Positions 36,099 through 45,168 of a DNA stretch of 64,000 bases are shown one piece after another. The position numbers and the translations under genes are program-made. Position 1 is the stretch's first letter, and each line of letters starts with the position of its first letter. The notes below the pieces were generated by a model, which saw only the letters and a program-made list of their open reading frames with translations, searched no databases and was not told the origin of the DNA. Source of the stretch: Knoellia sp. S7-12 (lineage in GTDB: Bacteria; Actinomycetota; Actinomycetes; Actinomycetales; Dermatophilaceae); the NCBI RefSeq assembly GCF_040518285.1, contig NZ_CP155449.1, positions 496,001-560,000 of the forward strand, given 5' to 3'.

Positions 36099-36737
36099 TC
36101 AGACGACCCCGTAGAGCCGGTCGCCCGCGTCGCCCAGTCCCGGCACGATGTAGCCGAGCTCATTGAGCTTCTCGTCGATCGACCCGGTGACGAGCTGAAC
36201 GGGCACGTCCACCTGCGCCAACGACTGCTCCAAGGCCGCGATGCCCTCGGGTGCCGCAAGCAGGGTGACCGCGGTGATGTCGTCGGCGCCGCGCTCCAGG
36301 AGGAACTTGATGGCGTCGATCATCGAGCCGCCGGTCGCGAGCATCGGGTCCAGGACATAGACCTGACGGCCGGACAGGTCATCGGGCAGACGGTTCGCAT
36401 AGGTGATCGCCTCGAGCGTCTCCTCATTGCGCTGCATGCCGAGGAACCCGACCTCGGCACTCGGCAGCAGGCGCACCATGCCCTCGAGCATGCCGAGCCC
36501 GGCACGCAGGATCGGCACGATGAGCGGCTTGGGGTTGGAGAGCTTGATGCCCGTCGTCGGTGCCACCGGAGTCTCGATCTCGAACGGCTCGACCCGCACG
36601 TCACGCGTCGCCTCATAGGCGAGCAGCGTCATGAGCTCCTCGGCCAACCGGCGGAAGGTGGGGGAGTCCGTCCGCTTGTCCCGCAGGTAGGTCAGTTTGT
36701 GGGCAATGAGCGGATGGTCGGCAACGTGAACGCGCAT
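36099..36737 (-). CDS. upp: Uracil phosphoribosyltransferase
   Basis: 212 residues, normal length. It makes UMP from uracil and PRPP in pyrimidine salvage. The PRPP-binding loop reads [13 protein letters not shown], and family blocks include THKLTYLR-like [21 protein letters not shown] and the C-terminal [18 protein letters not shown] 36737 follows TAAGTT by six bases, so a leaderless transcript is likely. It diverges from tadA, with only 16 bases between the two start codons. Confidence 0.96.
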   Translation of the reverse strand: MRVHVADHPLIAHKLTYLRDKRTDSPTFRRLAEELMTLLAYEATRDVRVEPFEIETPVAPTTGIKLSNPKPLIVPILRAGLGMLEGMVRLLPSAEVGFLGMQRNEETLEAITYANRLPDDLSGRQVYVLDPMLATGGSMIDAIKFLLERGADDITAVTLLAAPEGIAALEQSLAQVDVPVQLVTGSIDEKLNELGYIVPGLGDAGDRLYGVV

Positions 36738-36753
36738 GGGTGAAACTTAGCGT

Positions 36754-37266
36754 GTGAGTCCCACCTCCGGACCAGCGTCCGGCCCACCTTCGCCGCGAGC
36801 TTCTGCCCCGCTGCGCGAAGAGTATGCCGTCCCCATGCGTCGCGCTCTCGCTCTTGCCGCCCGCGCGGGGACCGATGGTGACGTGCCGGTCGGGGCTGTC
36901 GTCCTCGACCCGCAGGGCGCCGTCATCGGCGAGGGCTGGAACCTGCGCGAGGTCGACGCAGACCCCACCGCGCACGCCGAAGTCGTGGCACTCAGGGCGG
37001 CCGCACGGCATACGGGATCGTGGAGGCTTGAGGACTGCACGCTCGTCGTGACGCTCGAACCCTGCCCGATGTGCGCTGGCGCAGCGATGCTCGCGCGCAT
37101 CTCGCGCATCGTCCTCGGTGCCTGGGACCCCAAGCTCGGCGCGACCGGGTCCGTCTGGGACGTCGTCCGGGACCGCCGCGCCACGCACCGGATCGAGGTC
37201 GTCGGGGGAGTCCTCGAGGACGAGGCATCCCGGCTGCTGCTCGACTTCTTCGGGGAGCGCCGGTGA
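36754..37266 (+). CDS. tadA: tRNA adenosine deaminase TadA
   Basis: 170 residues from GTG 36754. It converts adenosine 34 of tRNA-Arg(ACG) to inosine. Zinc and catalytic residues are visible in PTAHAEVVAL (His, Glu) and LEPCPMCAGA (two Cys), with GAWDPKLGATGSVWDVVRDRR later. The first 20 residues are Pro/Ser-rich and unusual for the family. ATG 36835 is an alternative start, but it would remove the first helix, so I keep the GTG with caution. Its stop overlaps the DedA start (GTGA). Confidence 0.88.
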   Translation: MSPTSGPASGPPSPRASAPLREEYAVPMRRALALAARAGTDGDVPVGAVVLDPQGAVIGEGWNLREVDADPTAHAEVVALRAAARHTGSWRLEDCTLVVTLEPCPMCAGAAMLARISRIVLGAWDPKLGATGSVWDVVRDRRATHRIEVVGGVLEDEASRLLLDFFGERR

Positions 37267-37895
37267 TCGAGTTCCTCGAGTCGTTGCTCGACCAGGACCC
37301 GTGGATCATCCTCACGGTCGCCGGTGTGATCGTCTTTTGCGAGTGCGCGCTCCTCATCGGCATGGTGATGCCCGGTGAGACTGTGGCCGTGCTCGCCGGC
37401 GCCGCGGCGGCGCTCGGCCGCACCTCTCTCGTCGCCGTGCTCATCGTCGTGGTTGCTGCCGCGGTCATCGGGGACAACGTCGGGTATGCCGTGGGCCGTC
37501 GGGTCGGTCCTCGCCTGCACCGCCGTGTGACGAACCCCGGACATCGCAAGCGTTTGTCGGGCGCCGAGGCACGGCTCCGGTTGCGCGGTGGGCCGGCCGT
37601 GTTCCTGGGTCGGTGGACACCGTTCGTCCGTTCGGTCATGCCGTCGCTCGCCGGGATCTCGGGTATGCCGTACGGCAAGTTCCTCGCGTGGGATCTGTTG
37701 GGTGCGGGGTCGTGGGCGATCGGCAGCGTGCTCGCGGGTTTTGCCGCCGGCAAGTCCTATGAACAGGTCGTCACGTGGTTCGGCACGGTGGGGGCGGCGC
37801 TGCTCGGCGCCGTGGTGGTGGGGGCACTGGTGACCTGGTTGTGGCGTCGTCGCACCGGGACCCGCGCGCCCGCGTCCGAGTCCGTGGACGTGTGA
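37263..37895 (+). CDS. DedA-family membrane protein
   Basis: 210 residues. Family features are the FCECALLIGMVMPGETVAVLAGAAA block near the N-terminus, the re-entrant GRWTPFVRSVMPSLAGISGMPYGKF motif with the conserved Arg, and four to five hydrophobic segments. DedA/UPF0043 proteins act in membrane homeostasis, with some shown to flip polyprenyl phosphate or phospholipids. GTG 37263 overlaps the tadA stop. The C-terminus is Arg-rich and cytosolic. Confidence 0.9.
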   Translation: MIEFLESLLDQDPWIILTVAGVIVFCECALLIGMVMPGETVAVLAGAAAALGRTSLVAVLIVVVAAAVIGDNVGYAVGRRVGPRLHRRVTNPGHRKRLSGAEARLRLRGGPAVFLGRWTPFVRSVMPSLAGISGMPYGKFLAWDLLGAGSWAIGSVLAGFAAGKSYEQVVTWFGTVGAALLGAVVVGALVTWLWRRRTGTRAPASESVDV

Positions 37896-37965
37896 TCCGA
37901 GGGCGCGAGCTCGATCAGGGTCGAGCCGTGGATCGAGGGTCGATCGGACGCGGGTTTGCCCGACC

Positions 37966-38880
37966 TCACCACGTGATCTCCTGACAGCCGGTGTGGGTGT
38001 CCGGTTCGACCTGCAAGGTGGCGTGCTCGACGCCGTAGTCACTGCGCATCACCTGGCGGGCGCGGTCGAGGACGGCGTGCGGGTCGGTGGCCGCGCGGAC
38101 AACGAGGTGGGCAGTGGCGACGTTCATGCCAGAAGTCAGCGTCCACACGTGCAGGTCGTGGACGTCGGTGACGCCGGGAACGCCGGCGAGAGTGCGGGCG
38201 ACATCATCAGGGTCCATGTCGCCGGGCGCGTGCTGGCCCAGGACCGCGAGGACCTCGCGCCCGAGCATGACCGCTCGCACCGCGACTAAGGCAGCAATCG
38301 CCAGTGCGATCGCGGTGTCCCACAATGGATTCCCGGTGAAGGAGACGAGGACGGCGGCCGCGATGACGCCGACCGAACCGAGGGTGTCGGCGACGACTTC
38401 GAGGTAGGCGCCCTTGACGTTGAGCGACTCCCCGGCTCCGCCCCGGAGCAGCGTGAGGGCGATGAGGTTGACGATGAGGCCGAGGGTCCCGACGACGAGC
38501 ATCGGTCCCGTCTCGACGGTGACCTGCTCACCGAACCGTTCCATGGCACCGATGACGATGTATGCCGCGACGCCCAGCATGAGGAGCACGGCAAGTCCCG
38601 ACGCAAAGACTTCCGCACGGTAGGACCCGAAGGTGCGACGGCCGCTCTTGTCGGGCCGACCGGCGATCCGAGTGGCGACGAGCGCCGCACCGAGAGCCAC
38701 GACGTCGGCGGCCATGTGGCCGGCGTCGCTGAGGAGAGCGAGTGAACCCGAGGAGACAGCCGCGACGAGCTCGACGACGAAGAACGAGGCGATGAGACCG
38801 AAGGCGACTTGCAGTCGCCAGCGATGCGTCGCGCCAGCGCTGCCTCCGGACGGGGAGTGCGAGTGCGAGTGCCCGCTCAT
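37966..38880 (-). CDS. CDF-family metal cation efflux protein (CzcD-like)
   Basis: 304 residues, six helices. The N-terminus is His/Ser-rich (SGHSHSHS). The metal site is typical: SDAGHMAADV in TM2 and a matching EVVADTLGSVGV in TM5. A C-terminal cytoplasmic domain (VHDLHVWTLTSGMNVATAHLVV) is the usual dimerisation module. It exports Zn2+, Cd2+ or Co2+ in exchange for protons. ATG 38880 overlaps the upstream stop (ATGA). It is the last gene of a three-gene metal-resistance operon led by an ArsR regulator. Confidence 0.92.
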   Translation of the reverse strand: MSGHSHSHSPSGGSAGATHRWRLQVAFGLIASFFVVELVAAVSSGSLALLSDAGHMAADVVALGAALVATRIAGRPDKSGRRTFGSYRAEVFASGLAVLLMLGVAAYIVIGAMERFGEQVTVETGPMLVVGTLGLIVNLIALTLLRGGAGESLNVKGAYLEVVADTLGSVGVIAAAVLVSFTGNPLWDTAIALAIAALVAVRAVMLGREVLAVLGQHAPGDMDPDDVARTLAGVPGVTDVHDLHVWTLTSGMNVATAHLVVRAATDPHAVLDRARQVMRSDYGVEHATLQVEPDTHTGCQEITW

Positions 38881-39581
38881 CGGCCCGCATCCGGGGTGCA
38901 GCACCCGTCGTCACAGATGTCTGTACTCATGTCGGTGCTGGCGCTGGGCATGGCCGGGCCACAACACGCGTCGCCTCGCCAGGACTCGAGTCCCTCGCGC
39001 ACGGCGACAGCCGCGATGGCCAGGCCGGCGAGGGGGTCGGCCCACCACCAGCCGAGGAGCGCGTTGGCGAGCAGTCCCACGAGGAGGACCGCGGACAGGT
39101 AGGTGCAGAGCATCGTCTGCTTCGAGTCGGACACGACCGTGCCCGAGCCGAGCGCGCGCCCGGTGGTGCGCTGGGCGCGAGAGAGGAAGGGCATGACGAG
39201 CAACGACAACCCCGCAAGCCCCACGCCCACGAGAGAGGCTTCCGCCTCGTGCGAGCCCAGGAGCACTCGCACGGCGTCCACCGAGACGTAGGCGGCGAGG
39301 ATGAAGAACGCTCCGGCCATGAGGTGCTGCGCCTGGCGCTCGCGGGTTTCGGGCAGGACGTGTCGGAACTGCCAGAGGACGATCAGCCCGGAGGCCACTT
39401 CGACGCACGAGTCCAGGCCGAAGCTGATGAGGGCCGACGAGTTCGCCGACCGACCGGCCGCGATGGCGATGACGCCTTCGACGACGTTGTAGGCGACTGT
39501 TGCGCCGGCGAGCAACCGGGCTCGACGGATGAGGGTGGCTCGTCGAGCACCGGTCTGGGTGAACTGGATGGCTTGGGTCAT
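38877..39581 (-). CDS. CDF-like cation transporter with Cys-rich tail
   Basis: 234 residues, about six helices, resembling the CDF membrane domain. TM2 reads SFGLDSCVEVASG in place of the classical His/Asp motif, and TM5 reads WADPLAGLAIAA. There is no folded C-terminal domain. The tail instead has DACCGP and DDGCC, which could bind soft metals. It is translationally coupled to a CmtR-like regulator upstream and a second CDF gene downstream. Its altered metal site suggests a different ion from the second CDF, perhaps Cd2+ or Pb2+ (inference). Confidence 0.75.
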   Translation of the reverse strand: MTQAIQFTQTGARRATLIRRARLLAGATVAYNVVEGVIAIAAGRSANSSALISFGLDSCVEVASGLIVLWQFRHVLPETRERQAQHLMAGAFFILAAYVSVDAVRVLLGSHEAEASLVGVGLAGLSLLVMPFLSRAQRTTGRALGSGTVVSDSKQTMLCTYLSAVLLVGLLANALLGWWWADPLAGLAIAAVAVREGLESWRGDACCGPAMPSASTDMSTDICDDGCCTPDAGR

Positions 39582-39964
39582 GAGGCCTCGAGCCCGGACG
39601 TGCGACAGAGCGTCACGGCATCGCCGGTCGCGGCCAAGAGGTCCTCGGTCGCGGCGAAGATGCGGGTCACGAGCTCAGGATGGGTGACGGAGTACGCCGA
39701 GGACCGGCCCACGGCGCGCGAGGTGACCAGCCCGCAGTCGCGCAGGCAGGCGAGGTGCTTCGAGACCGTCGACTGCGCGAGACCCAGGTGCGCCGTCAGC
39801 TCAACCACGCGGTGTTCGCCAAGGAGCAGGTGCTGAAGGATGCGCACCCGCCCCGGGTCGCTCATCCCGCGGAACAGGCATGCGGCGGTGCGCGCGGCCG
39901 CGGCTTCGAGCCCGTCGTGGGCCGCCGCGGAGGCAGGTGGGCGGTCCCGAGTCATCATCGTCAT
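39578..39964 (-). CDS. ArsR/SmtB-family metal sensor, CmtR-like
   Basis: 128 residues with a winged helix-turn-helix (ELTAHLGLAQSTVSKHLACLRDCGLV). The recognition helix carries the Cys-x3-Cys pair (LACLRDC) and the C-terminus has one more Cys (AVTLCRTSG). In mycobacterial CmtR the equivalent cysteines bind Cd(II)/Pb(II), so a similar specificity is likely here. It would repress itself and the two transporter genes downstream, which overlap in tandem. The start codon lies inside a 22-base palindrome that I read as its operator. Confidence 0.87.
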   Translation of the reverse strand: MTMMTRDRPPASAAAHDGLEAAAARTAACLFRGMSDPGRVRILQHLLLGEHRVVELTAHLGLAQSTVSKHLACLRDCGLVTSRAVGRSSAYSVTHPELVTRIFAATEDLLAATGDAVTLCRTSGLEAS

Positions 39965-39975
39965 ATGGCGATGAT
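39954..39975 (-). promoter_or_regulatory. Operator/promoter of the ArsR-CDF operon
   Basis: A 22-base palindrome with one mismatched pair: ATCATCG (39954-39960) and CGATGAT (39969-39975) around a central CATATG. On the minus strand it contains TATCAT, then six bases, then the start codon. Repressor binding would cover both the -10 box and the first codons, which fits ArsR-type autoregulation. Confidence 0.7.
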
Positions 39976-40056
39976 AGCGGCACCCGTCGATGTGTCATCG
40001 CCACCGTGGAGTCGTGGTGGCCGCAGGTTTGGGGATCGTTCGGAGGGGCGCTCCGG

Positions 40057-41802
40057 TCACGGGATGCGCAGGTCACCAGAAGGCCGGATCCTCAGCCAGC
40101 GGTAGCCGTAGCCATCGAGGGCGACCTCGAGGGAGCCCTCCTCCGGCGTGACCTCACCGCCGGACAGCAGGTCGGTCAGTGTCACGTCGGCATGGCCCTC
40201 TCCGAGGGTCAGGTCCAGAGAGACAGTGACCGGATCGGACCCGAAGTTGTGCACCGCGATGACGGCTGCCTCGCCGGTCGAGCACTGGTGGGCGAGGACC
40301 TGCTTGTTCGGCTGCGGCAGGACCGAGAACTCGCCCCAGCCCAGCTCCGGACACGCGCGGTAGGTCTGCAAGAGGTGGCGCATGAAGGTCCACAGGGAGT
40401 CCGGGTCCGTGCGCTGTGCCGTGACGTTGACGTGTTCCGGGGCGTAGCCGTCAGGAGCGAGCCTGCGCACCAGCTTGCGCGGCGGCGCCTTGGAGAAACC
40501 ACCGGTCGGCCCGTCGGACCACTGCATCGGGGTCCGGACCGCCATCCGACCCTCACCGGCCAGGTCCTCGCCCATCCCGATCTCCTCACCGTAGAAGAGG
40601 GTCGGTGTGCCCGGCAGGGAGAAGAGGAGGCTGTAGGCCATCCGGACTCGGCGGGGGTCGCCGTCGAGCATCGGCGGCAGACGGCGCTTGAGTCCCCGCT
40701 CATAGATCTGCATCTCGGGCTCCGGCCCGAACGCTGCGAAGACCTCCTCGCGTTCCTTGTCCGTGAGCTTGTCGAGGGTGAGCTCGTCGTGGTTGCGCAC
40801 GAACGTCGCCCACTGGCAGCTCGGGTGGATGGAGGGGCGGTCGCGCAGGGCCTTGGCAAGGGGGCGCGCGTCCTCACGTGCCAACGAGAGATAGAGCTTC
40901 TGCATCCCGATGAAGTCGAACATCATGTGCAGCTCGTCGCCGGCGTCGCCACCGAAGTACTCGCGCTGCTCCTTGTGCGGCAGGTTGACCTCGCCCAGCA
41001 TGATCGCCGAGCCGTTGCGCCGGTTGAGGAAGGCGCGCAGGTTCTTGAGCAGCGAGTGCGGATGCACGACGGACTCGATGTCGGTCGAGCCGCTGGGCTG
41101 CGCAGAGCCGGCGTTCGGCGCGGCCTTCTTTGTGGAGGACCTCTGCTTGGGCACGGTGTCGACGTCCTGGACGAAGAACGGCACGGCGTCGACACGGAAT
41201 CCGTCGAAGCCCAGTTCGAGCCAGTAGCCGGCGACACGGGCGATTTCGTCCTGCACATCCGGGTTGGCGACGTTGAGGTCGGGCTGGTGGGAGTAGAAGT
41301 GGTGGAGGTACCACTCCCCGGTCCTGTCGTCGAGGGCCCAGATTCCGTCTTCCTTGTCGGGGAAGACGACCTGGTCGCTCGTGTCCGGTGGTGCGTCGGC
41401 GCGCCAGACGTACCAGTCGCGTTTGGGGGAGTCCTTGCTGCGGCGGGACTCCTTGAACCACGGGTGCTGGTCGGAGGTGTGGTTGACCAGGAGGTCGGCG
41501 ATGACCCGCATGCCCCGGTCATGCGCCGTGCGGATGACCTCGACGAGGTCGCCAGCCGTGCCGACCCGGGGGTCGACCGAGTAGAAGTCCATGACGTCGT
41601 AGCCGTCGTCGCGCTGAGGGCTCGGATAGAAGGGCATGAGCCAGAGGCAGGTCACACCCAGCTCAGCGAGGTAGTCGAGACGTTCGGCGAGCCCCTGGAG
41701 GTCGCCGATCCCGTCGCCGTCGGAGTCATAGAACGTCTCGACGTCGAGGCAGTAGATGACGGCGGACTTCCACCACTGGTCGCTGGTGTCGGTGATGCGC
41801 AT
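40057..41802 (-). CDS. GH13 alpha-glucosidase / trehalose synthase-related enzyme
   Basis: 581 residues, no signal peptide. The TIM barrel shows the four GH13 regions: LLVNHTS, GFRVDAVPFF (nucleophile Asp), IMLGEVNLP (acid Glu) and VRNHDELTL (Asp). The early segment (CLDVETFYDSDGDGIGDLQGL) and the C-terminal beta domain resemble trehalose synthases (GH13_16) and related enzymes. An insert of about 25 residues (KQRSSTKKAAPNAGSAQPSG) follows the nucleophile region. Actual activity (isomerase or hydrolase) is unclear. ATG 41802 has a GGGAGA-type ribosome site. It lies 11 bases after the LLM flavoprotein gene. Confidence 0.87.
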   Translation of the reverse strand: MRITDTSDQWWKSAVIYCLDVETFYDSDGDGIGDLQGLAERLDYLAELGVTCLWLMPFYPSPQRDDGYDVMDFYSVDPRVGTAGDLVEVIRTAHDRGMRVIADLLVNHTSDQHPWFKESRRSKDSPKRDWYVWRADAPPDTSDQVVFPDKEDGIWALDDRTGEWYLHHFYSHQPDLNVANPDVQDEIARVAGYWLELGFDGFRVDAVPFFVQDVDTVPKQRSSTKKAAPNAGSAQPSGSTDIESVVHPHSLLKNLRAFLNRRNGSAIMLGEVNLPHKEQREYFGGDAGDELHMMFDFIGMQKLYLSLAREDARPLAKALRDRPSIHPSCQWATFVRNHDELTLDKLTDKEREEVFAAFGPEPEMQIYERGLKRRLPPMLDGDPRRVRMAYSLLFSLPGTPTLFYGEEIGMGEDLAGEGRMAVRTPMQWSDGPTGGFSKAPPRKLVRRLAPDGYAPEHVNVTAQRTDPDSLWTFMRHLLQTYRACPELGWGEFSVLPQPNKQVLAHQCSTGEAAVIAVHNFGSDPVTVSLDLTLGEGHADVTLTDLLSGGEVTPEEGSLEVALDGYGYRWLRIRPSGDLRIP

Positions 41803-41813
41803 GCCGGTCTCCC

Positions 41814-42791
41814 TCAGGCTTGTCGGTCGTGTGATGCAGCCAGCCCCGGGAGGACCTCGCTGCCGAAGGCGTCGATGAAGGCCCGCTGCTCCTGGCCGAC
41901 GTGGTGGAGGTAGATGTCGTCGAAGCCGAGTTCCGCGAGCTCGTGGATCCACTCACGGTGGCGGCCGAGGTCGGACGAGACCCGCACGGACTCCCGAACC
42001 TGTTCGACGGTGACCTTGTCGCTCACGAGGTCGAAGGCCTCCGCCGTCTCGGTGTCCCAGGACACCGGCGCCCCGAAGACGTTACTGCGCCACTGGTCGT
42101 GCGCGATGGACTCGGCTTCGTCCTCGCTGGATGCCCATGACAGGTGCAGCTGGAGGGCGAGGTCGCCGCGACCGCCGGCATCGCGGTAGGAGTCGATGAC
42201 CCGGCGCAGGTCGTCGATGGGTTGGAGGACGGTGATGAGTCCATCGGCCCACGAGGCGACCCGCGCCGCGCTCTGCGTCGAGACCACGGGAGCGAGCAGC
42301 TTCGGTTGCTGCTCGGGGAGGTCCCACAGGCGGGCCCGGTCCACTGTCACGAGCCCGTCGTGGCTCACCACCTCGCCGGCGAGCAGTCGGCGGATGACGT
42401 CGACACATTCGTCGAGCCGTTGGTCGCGCACTTCCTTGCGTGGCCAGGTCTCGCCGGTGATGTGCTCGTTGCTCGCCTCTCCGCTGCCGAGTGCCACCCA
42501 GAAGCGACCCTCGAACATCTGGGACAGGGTCGCGATCTTCTGCGCCGCCACGGCCGGGTGGTAGCGCTGGCCGGGGGCGCTGACGCACCCCATCGTGAGG
42601 TTCGTCGTCGCGAGAGCGGCGCCCAACCAGGACCACGTGTATCCGCTGTGGCCCTGCCGGGCACTCCACGGAGAGAAGTGATCCGAGCACATGGCCATCG
42701 CGAAGCCAGCCTTCTCGGCGTGCTGGACGTCGTGAAGCAGCGCGGCAGGGCTGATCTGCTCGTGCGATGCGTGGAAGCCGATCCGAGTCAT
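41814..42791 (-). CDS. LLM-class flavin/F420-dependent oxidoreductase
   Basis: 325 residues, luciferase-like TIM barrel. Typical segments are MCSDHFSPWSARQGHSGYTWSWLGAAL, VSAPGQRYHPAVAAQKIATL, LGSGEASNEHI and the late DIYLHHVG. The pattern is close to F420-dependent glucose-6-phosphate dehydrogenase-related subfamilies, but whether it uses FMN or F420 cannot be told. The substrate is unknown. The tight pairing with a GH13 enzyme is notable. GGAGGG directly precedes the ATG. Confidence 0.85.
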   Translation of the reverse strand: MTRIGFHASHEQISPAALLHDVQHAEKAGFAMAMCSDHFSPWSARQGHSGYTWSWLGAALATTNLTMGCVSAPGQRYHPAVAAQKIATLSQMFEGRFWVALGSGEASNEHITGETWPRKEVRDQRLDECVDVIRRLLAGEVVSHDGLVTVDRARLWDLPEQQPKLLAPVVSTQSAARVASWADGLITVLQPIDDLRRVIDSYRDAGGRGDLALQLHLSWASSEDEAESIAHDQWRSNVFGAPVSWDTETAEAFDLVSDKVTVEQVRESVRVSSDLGRHREWIHELAELGFDDIYLHHVGQEQRAFIDAFGSEVLPGLAASHDRQA

Positions 42792-43435
42792 CCCTCCACC
42801 AGATCACACGGTGACCCTGGACGCCATGCCACTGAGGGATCAGGCGGGCCGAGTTGGCTGCGGGCTGCCACGCCGTCAGCATCAAGGCCAAGCACAGCAA
42901 CCTGTCGCTGACCGCCCGGGCGGACGGCAAGGTCGATCAGGCGACCGACACGGGCGCCGCGATCCAGCGTTGGGCGGTTGCGGCCAACGGAGGACGAGGT
43001 GACTGCGCTGGCCCGGTTTCCTCTCGAACCGGGCCGGACGCAGTGGTGCATCGCCGAGTTGATGGCCATCGAGGGACAGTCGGACGGAGTTGCGTGGCCT
43101 GGTGATTTGGTGAGGTGGAGCCTGCACTCACCGAGAGGCAGTTGACCGCCTCCGGTCCCTGCATCCCTGAGATCGCTGAACAAAGGCGTTGCGCTCGGGA
43201 GACCTCCAGACTTAGCGTTGAGGCACACAGATGGGAGGTGGTCCACGAAGTGATTTCAGATTGGACGCGTGAGGTGACTGCGCGCTAGCGCACCTCGACT
43301 GCTCGAGGAGCGCCGCCCGGCGCAATTCACAGCAGTTCACCGCAGCCCGTGGGCCGTGCAGGTCGTCCCCTGCACCCGTCGCACCGAGTCACTCGGTCGA
43401 CAGGCCTGCGGGCTGTTCCATGTCCGCCGAGATCA
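42792..43435. other. 644-bp gene-poor interval
   Basis: No convincing intact gene on either strand. Coding potential is broken by stops. A plus-strand fragment at about 42836-42985 reads like part of a ricin-type lectin repeat. A second fragment in another frame (about 43010-43144) ends at TGA 43142. GAGGTG (43271-43276) and CACCTC (43291-43296) bracket a GCGC-rich hairpin. Otherwise I see nothing. Confidence 0.6.
42836..42985 (+). pseudogene. Possible ricin-type beta-trefoil lectin fragment
   Basis: After an in-frame stop (42833-42835) the frame reads HAVSIKAKHSNLSL, a gap, then GAAIQRWAV. This fits the RICIN pattern in which an IxxxHSxxxLxV strand is followed some 20-25 residues later by Gln-x-Trp. 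There is no start codon with a ribosome site, no signal peptide and no other repeat. It is probably a relic of a secreted carbohydrate-binding protein, but chance resemblance is possible. Confidence 0.3.
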
Positions 43436-44455
43436 TCACTCGAACGCCCCGGCATACGCGTTGAGCGCAGGCTGGCCGCCGAGGTGGGCGTACAGCACCG
43501 TGGAGTCCTTCGCGATCTGCCCGGAGGTGACCAGGTCGATGAGTCCGGCCATGGACTTCCCTTCGTAGACCGGATCGGTGATCATCCCCTCCAGGCTGCC
43601 CGCCAATCGGATGGCCTCGATGGTCGAGTCCACCGGCACGCCGTACTCGTCGCCGGCCCACCCCTCCAGAACGGTGATCTCCTCGTCGCGCAGGTCGCGG
43701 CCGAGGTCGATGAGTTCGGCGGTGTGGCGAGCGATCCTGGCGACCTGGGCGTGCGTCTTCTCGAGCGTCGCCGAGGCATCGATTCCGAGCACGCGTCGGG
43801 GTCGGCCGCCCGCGTCCTCCAGGGCGGCGAAGCCCGCGATCATGCCGGCGTGGGTCGAACCGGTGACGGTGCAGACGACGATGGTGTCGAACAAGACACC
43901 GAGCTGTTCCTCCTGTGCGGTCAGCTCGTAGGCCCAGTTCGCGAAGCCGAGACCTCCCAACCGGTGCTCCGAGGCGCCGGCCGGGATCGGGTAGGGCTTG
44001 CCGCCGCTGCGCTCGACGTCGTCGATGGCCTCCTGCCAGGACTCGCGGATGCCGATGTCGAAGCCTGAGGGATTGAGCCGGGTGTCGGCACCCATGATCC
44101 GGGACAGCAGGATGTTGCCGACCTTGTCGTTGCCCGGGTCCTCCCAGTCCACCCAGCGCTCCTGGACGAGCCGCACCTTGAGGCCGAGCTTGGCTCCGAC
44201 TGCGGCGACCTGCCGTGTGTGGTTCGACTGGTAGCCACCGATCGACACCAGCGTGTCGGCACCCGAGGCGAGCACGTCCGGGACGATGTACTCGAGCTTG
44301 CGGGTCTTGTTGCCGCCGAACGCCAGGCCGGAGTTGCAGTCCTCACGCTTGGCCCACACCTGCGCACCACCGAGGTGGGCGCTCAGGCGGTCCAACCGGT
44401 GCACCGGGCTGGGGCCGAAGGTCAGGGGGTATCGCTCGAAGTCCGTGATCGACAT
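43436..44455 (-). CDS. acdS: 1-aminocyclopropane-1-carboxylate (ACC) deaminase
   Basis: 339 residues, PLP enzyme that cleaves ACC, the plant ethylene precursor, to 2-oxobutanoate and ammonia. It matches AcdS along its length: [34 protein letters not shown] with the PLP lysine, [26 protein letters not shown] and [13 protein letters not shown]. The Glu in VYEGKS and Leu in YAHLGG are residues used to separate true ACC deaminases from D-cysteine desulfhydrases, and both fit. It lies 29 bases after a GntR regulator. This hints at a plant- or rhizosphere-associated lifestyle. Confidence 0.9.
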   Translation of the reverse strand: MSITDFERYPLTFGPSPVHRLDRLSAHLGGAQVWAKREDCNSGLAFGGNKTRKLEYIVPDVLASGADTLVSIGGYQSNHTRQVAAVGAKLGLKVRLVQERWVDWEDPGNDKVGNILLSRIMGADTRLNPSGFDIGIRESWQEAIDDVERSGGKPYPIPAGASEHRLGGLGFANWAYELTAQEEQLGVLFDTIVVCTVTGSTHAGMIAGFAALEDAGGRPRRVLGIDASATLEKTHAQVARIARHTAELIDLGRDLRDEEITVLEGWAGDEYGVPVDSTIEAIRLAGSLEGMITDPVYEGKSMAGLIDLVTSGQIAKDSTVLYAHLGGQPALNAYAGAFE

Positions 44456-44484
44456 GTGTTTCTCTTTCGTTCAGTGGTGTCGGG

Positions 44485-45168
44485 TCAGCCGGCCTGGCTG
44501 TCGGTGTCCTCGTCAACCAGGTCGACGAGCGGGAGCAAGGTCTGCCAGTTCTCACGCGCGGCGCGCCCCGCGGCGTCGGCGTCGCCCGCCTCGCACAGCG
44601 CGATGATCTGCTCGTGCAGGGCGATCGAGCCCCGACCGTCGAGGCGGGCAAAGCGAATCCGTTCGAGCCGCCGGAGCACGGGGGTGACCTGTTCCAGGAC
44701 GGTGGCCGCAACCGGGTTGGCGCTCGCGGCGACTGCGACGGCGTGGAAGTCGTCGTCAGCGCCCAGGGCGGCTTCGGCGTTGCGAGCATCGAGGGCCTCG
44801 GTGAAGCGACGGTTGGCCTCACGCATGGCGCGGATGTCGGTCGCGGACAGGTTCGGGACCGCCTCACGCACCGCCAGCTCGTGGAGCGCGGCGGCCACGG
44901 CTTGCGAGGCCCGGGCCTCGCGCACGTCGAGCGGGCTGACGCGCGTGTAGCTCCCGGGCTTGGACTGGACCAGCCCGGCGCGCTCGAGCCGGCCGATGGC
45001 CTCGCGGATCGGCGTCCTGCTCACCCCGAGCCAGCGGCCGAGGTCGGCGTCGTTGAGGCGCTCACCCGGCGCGAAGGTGCCGTCGATGATCCCTGTCCGG
45101 AGCGCAAGGTAGGCGTCGTCGCGCAGGAGGGAGCGGGGCAGTACGCGTTCGGATGTAGGAATCGGCAT
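44485..45168 (-). CDS. GntR-family (FCD) transcriptional regulator
   Basis: 227 residues. The winged helix-turn-helix (about 15-80) has LNDADLGRWLGVSRTPIREAIGRLERAGLV. The C-terminal FCD effector domain (about 90-215) is all-helical with the metal-binding Asp/His residues (DDDFHAVAV, LHEQIIALCEAGD). It precedes acdS in the same orientation and probably controls it. A perfect 14-base palindrome abuts its start codon. Confidence 0.9.
   Translation of the reverse strand: MPIPTSERVLPRSLLRDDAYLALRTGIIDGTFAPGERLNDADLGRWLGVSRTPIREAIGRLERAGLVQSKPGSYTRVSPLDVREARASQAVAAALHELAVREAVPNLSATDIRAMREANRRFTEALDARNAEAALGADDDFHAVAVAASANPVAATVLEQVTPVLRRLERIRFARLDGRGSIALHEQIIALCEAGDADAAGRAARENWQTLLPLVDLVDEDTDSQAG

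Noticed and set aside
42788..43246. Minus-strand 152-residue frame in the gene-poor gap
   Set aside because: No ribosome site, no recognisable motif, irregular codon positions; overlaps the more plausible lectin-like remnant on the other strand.
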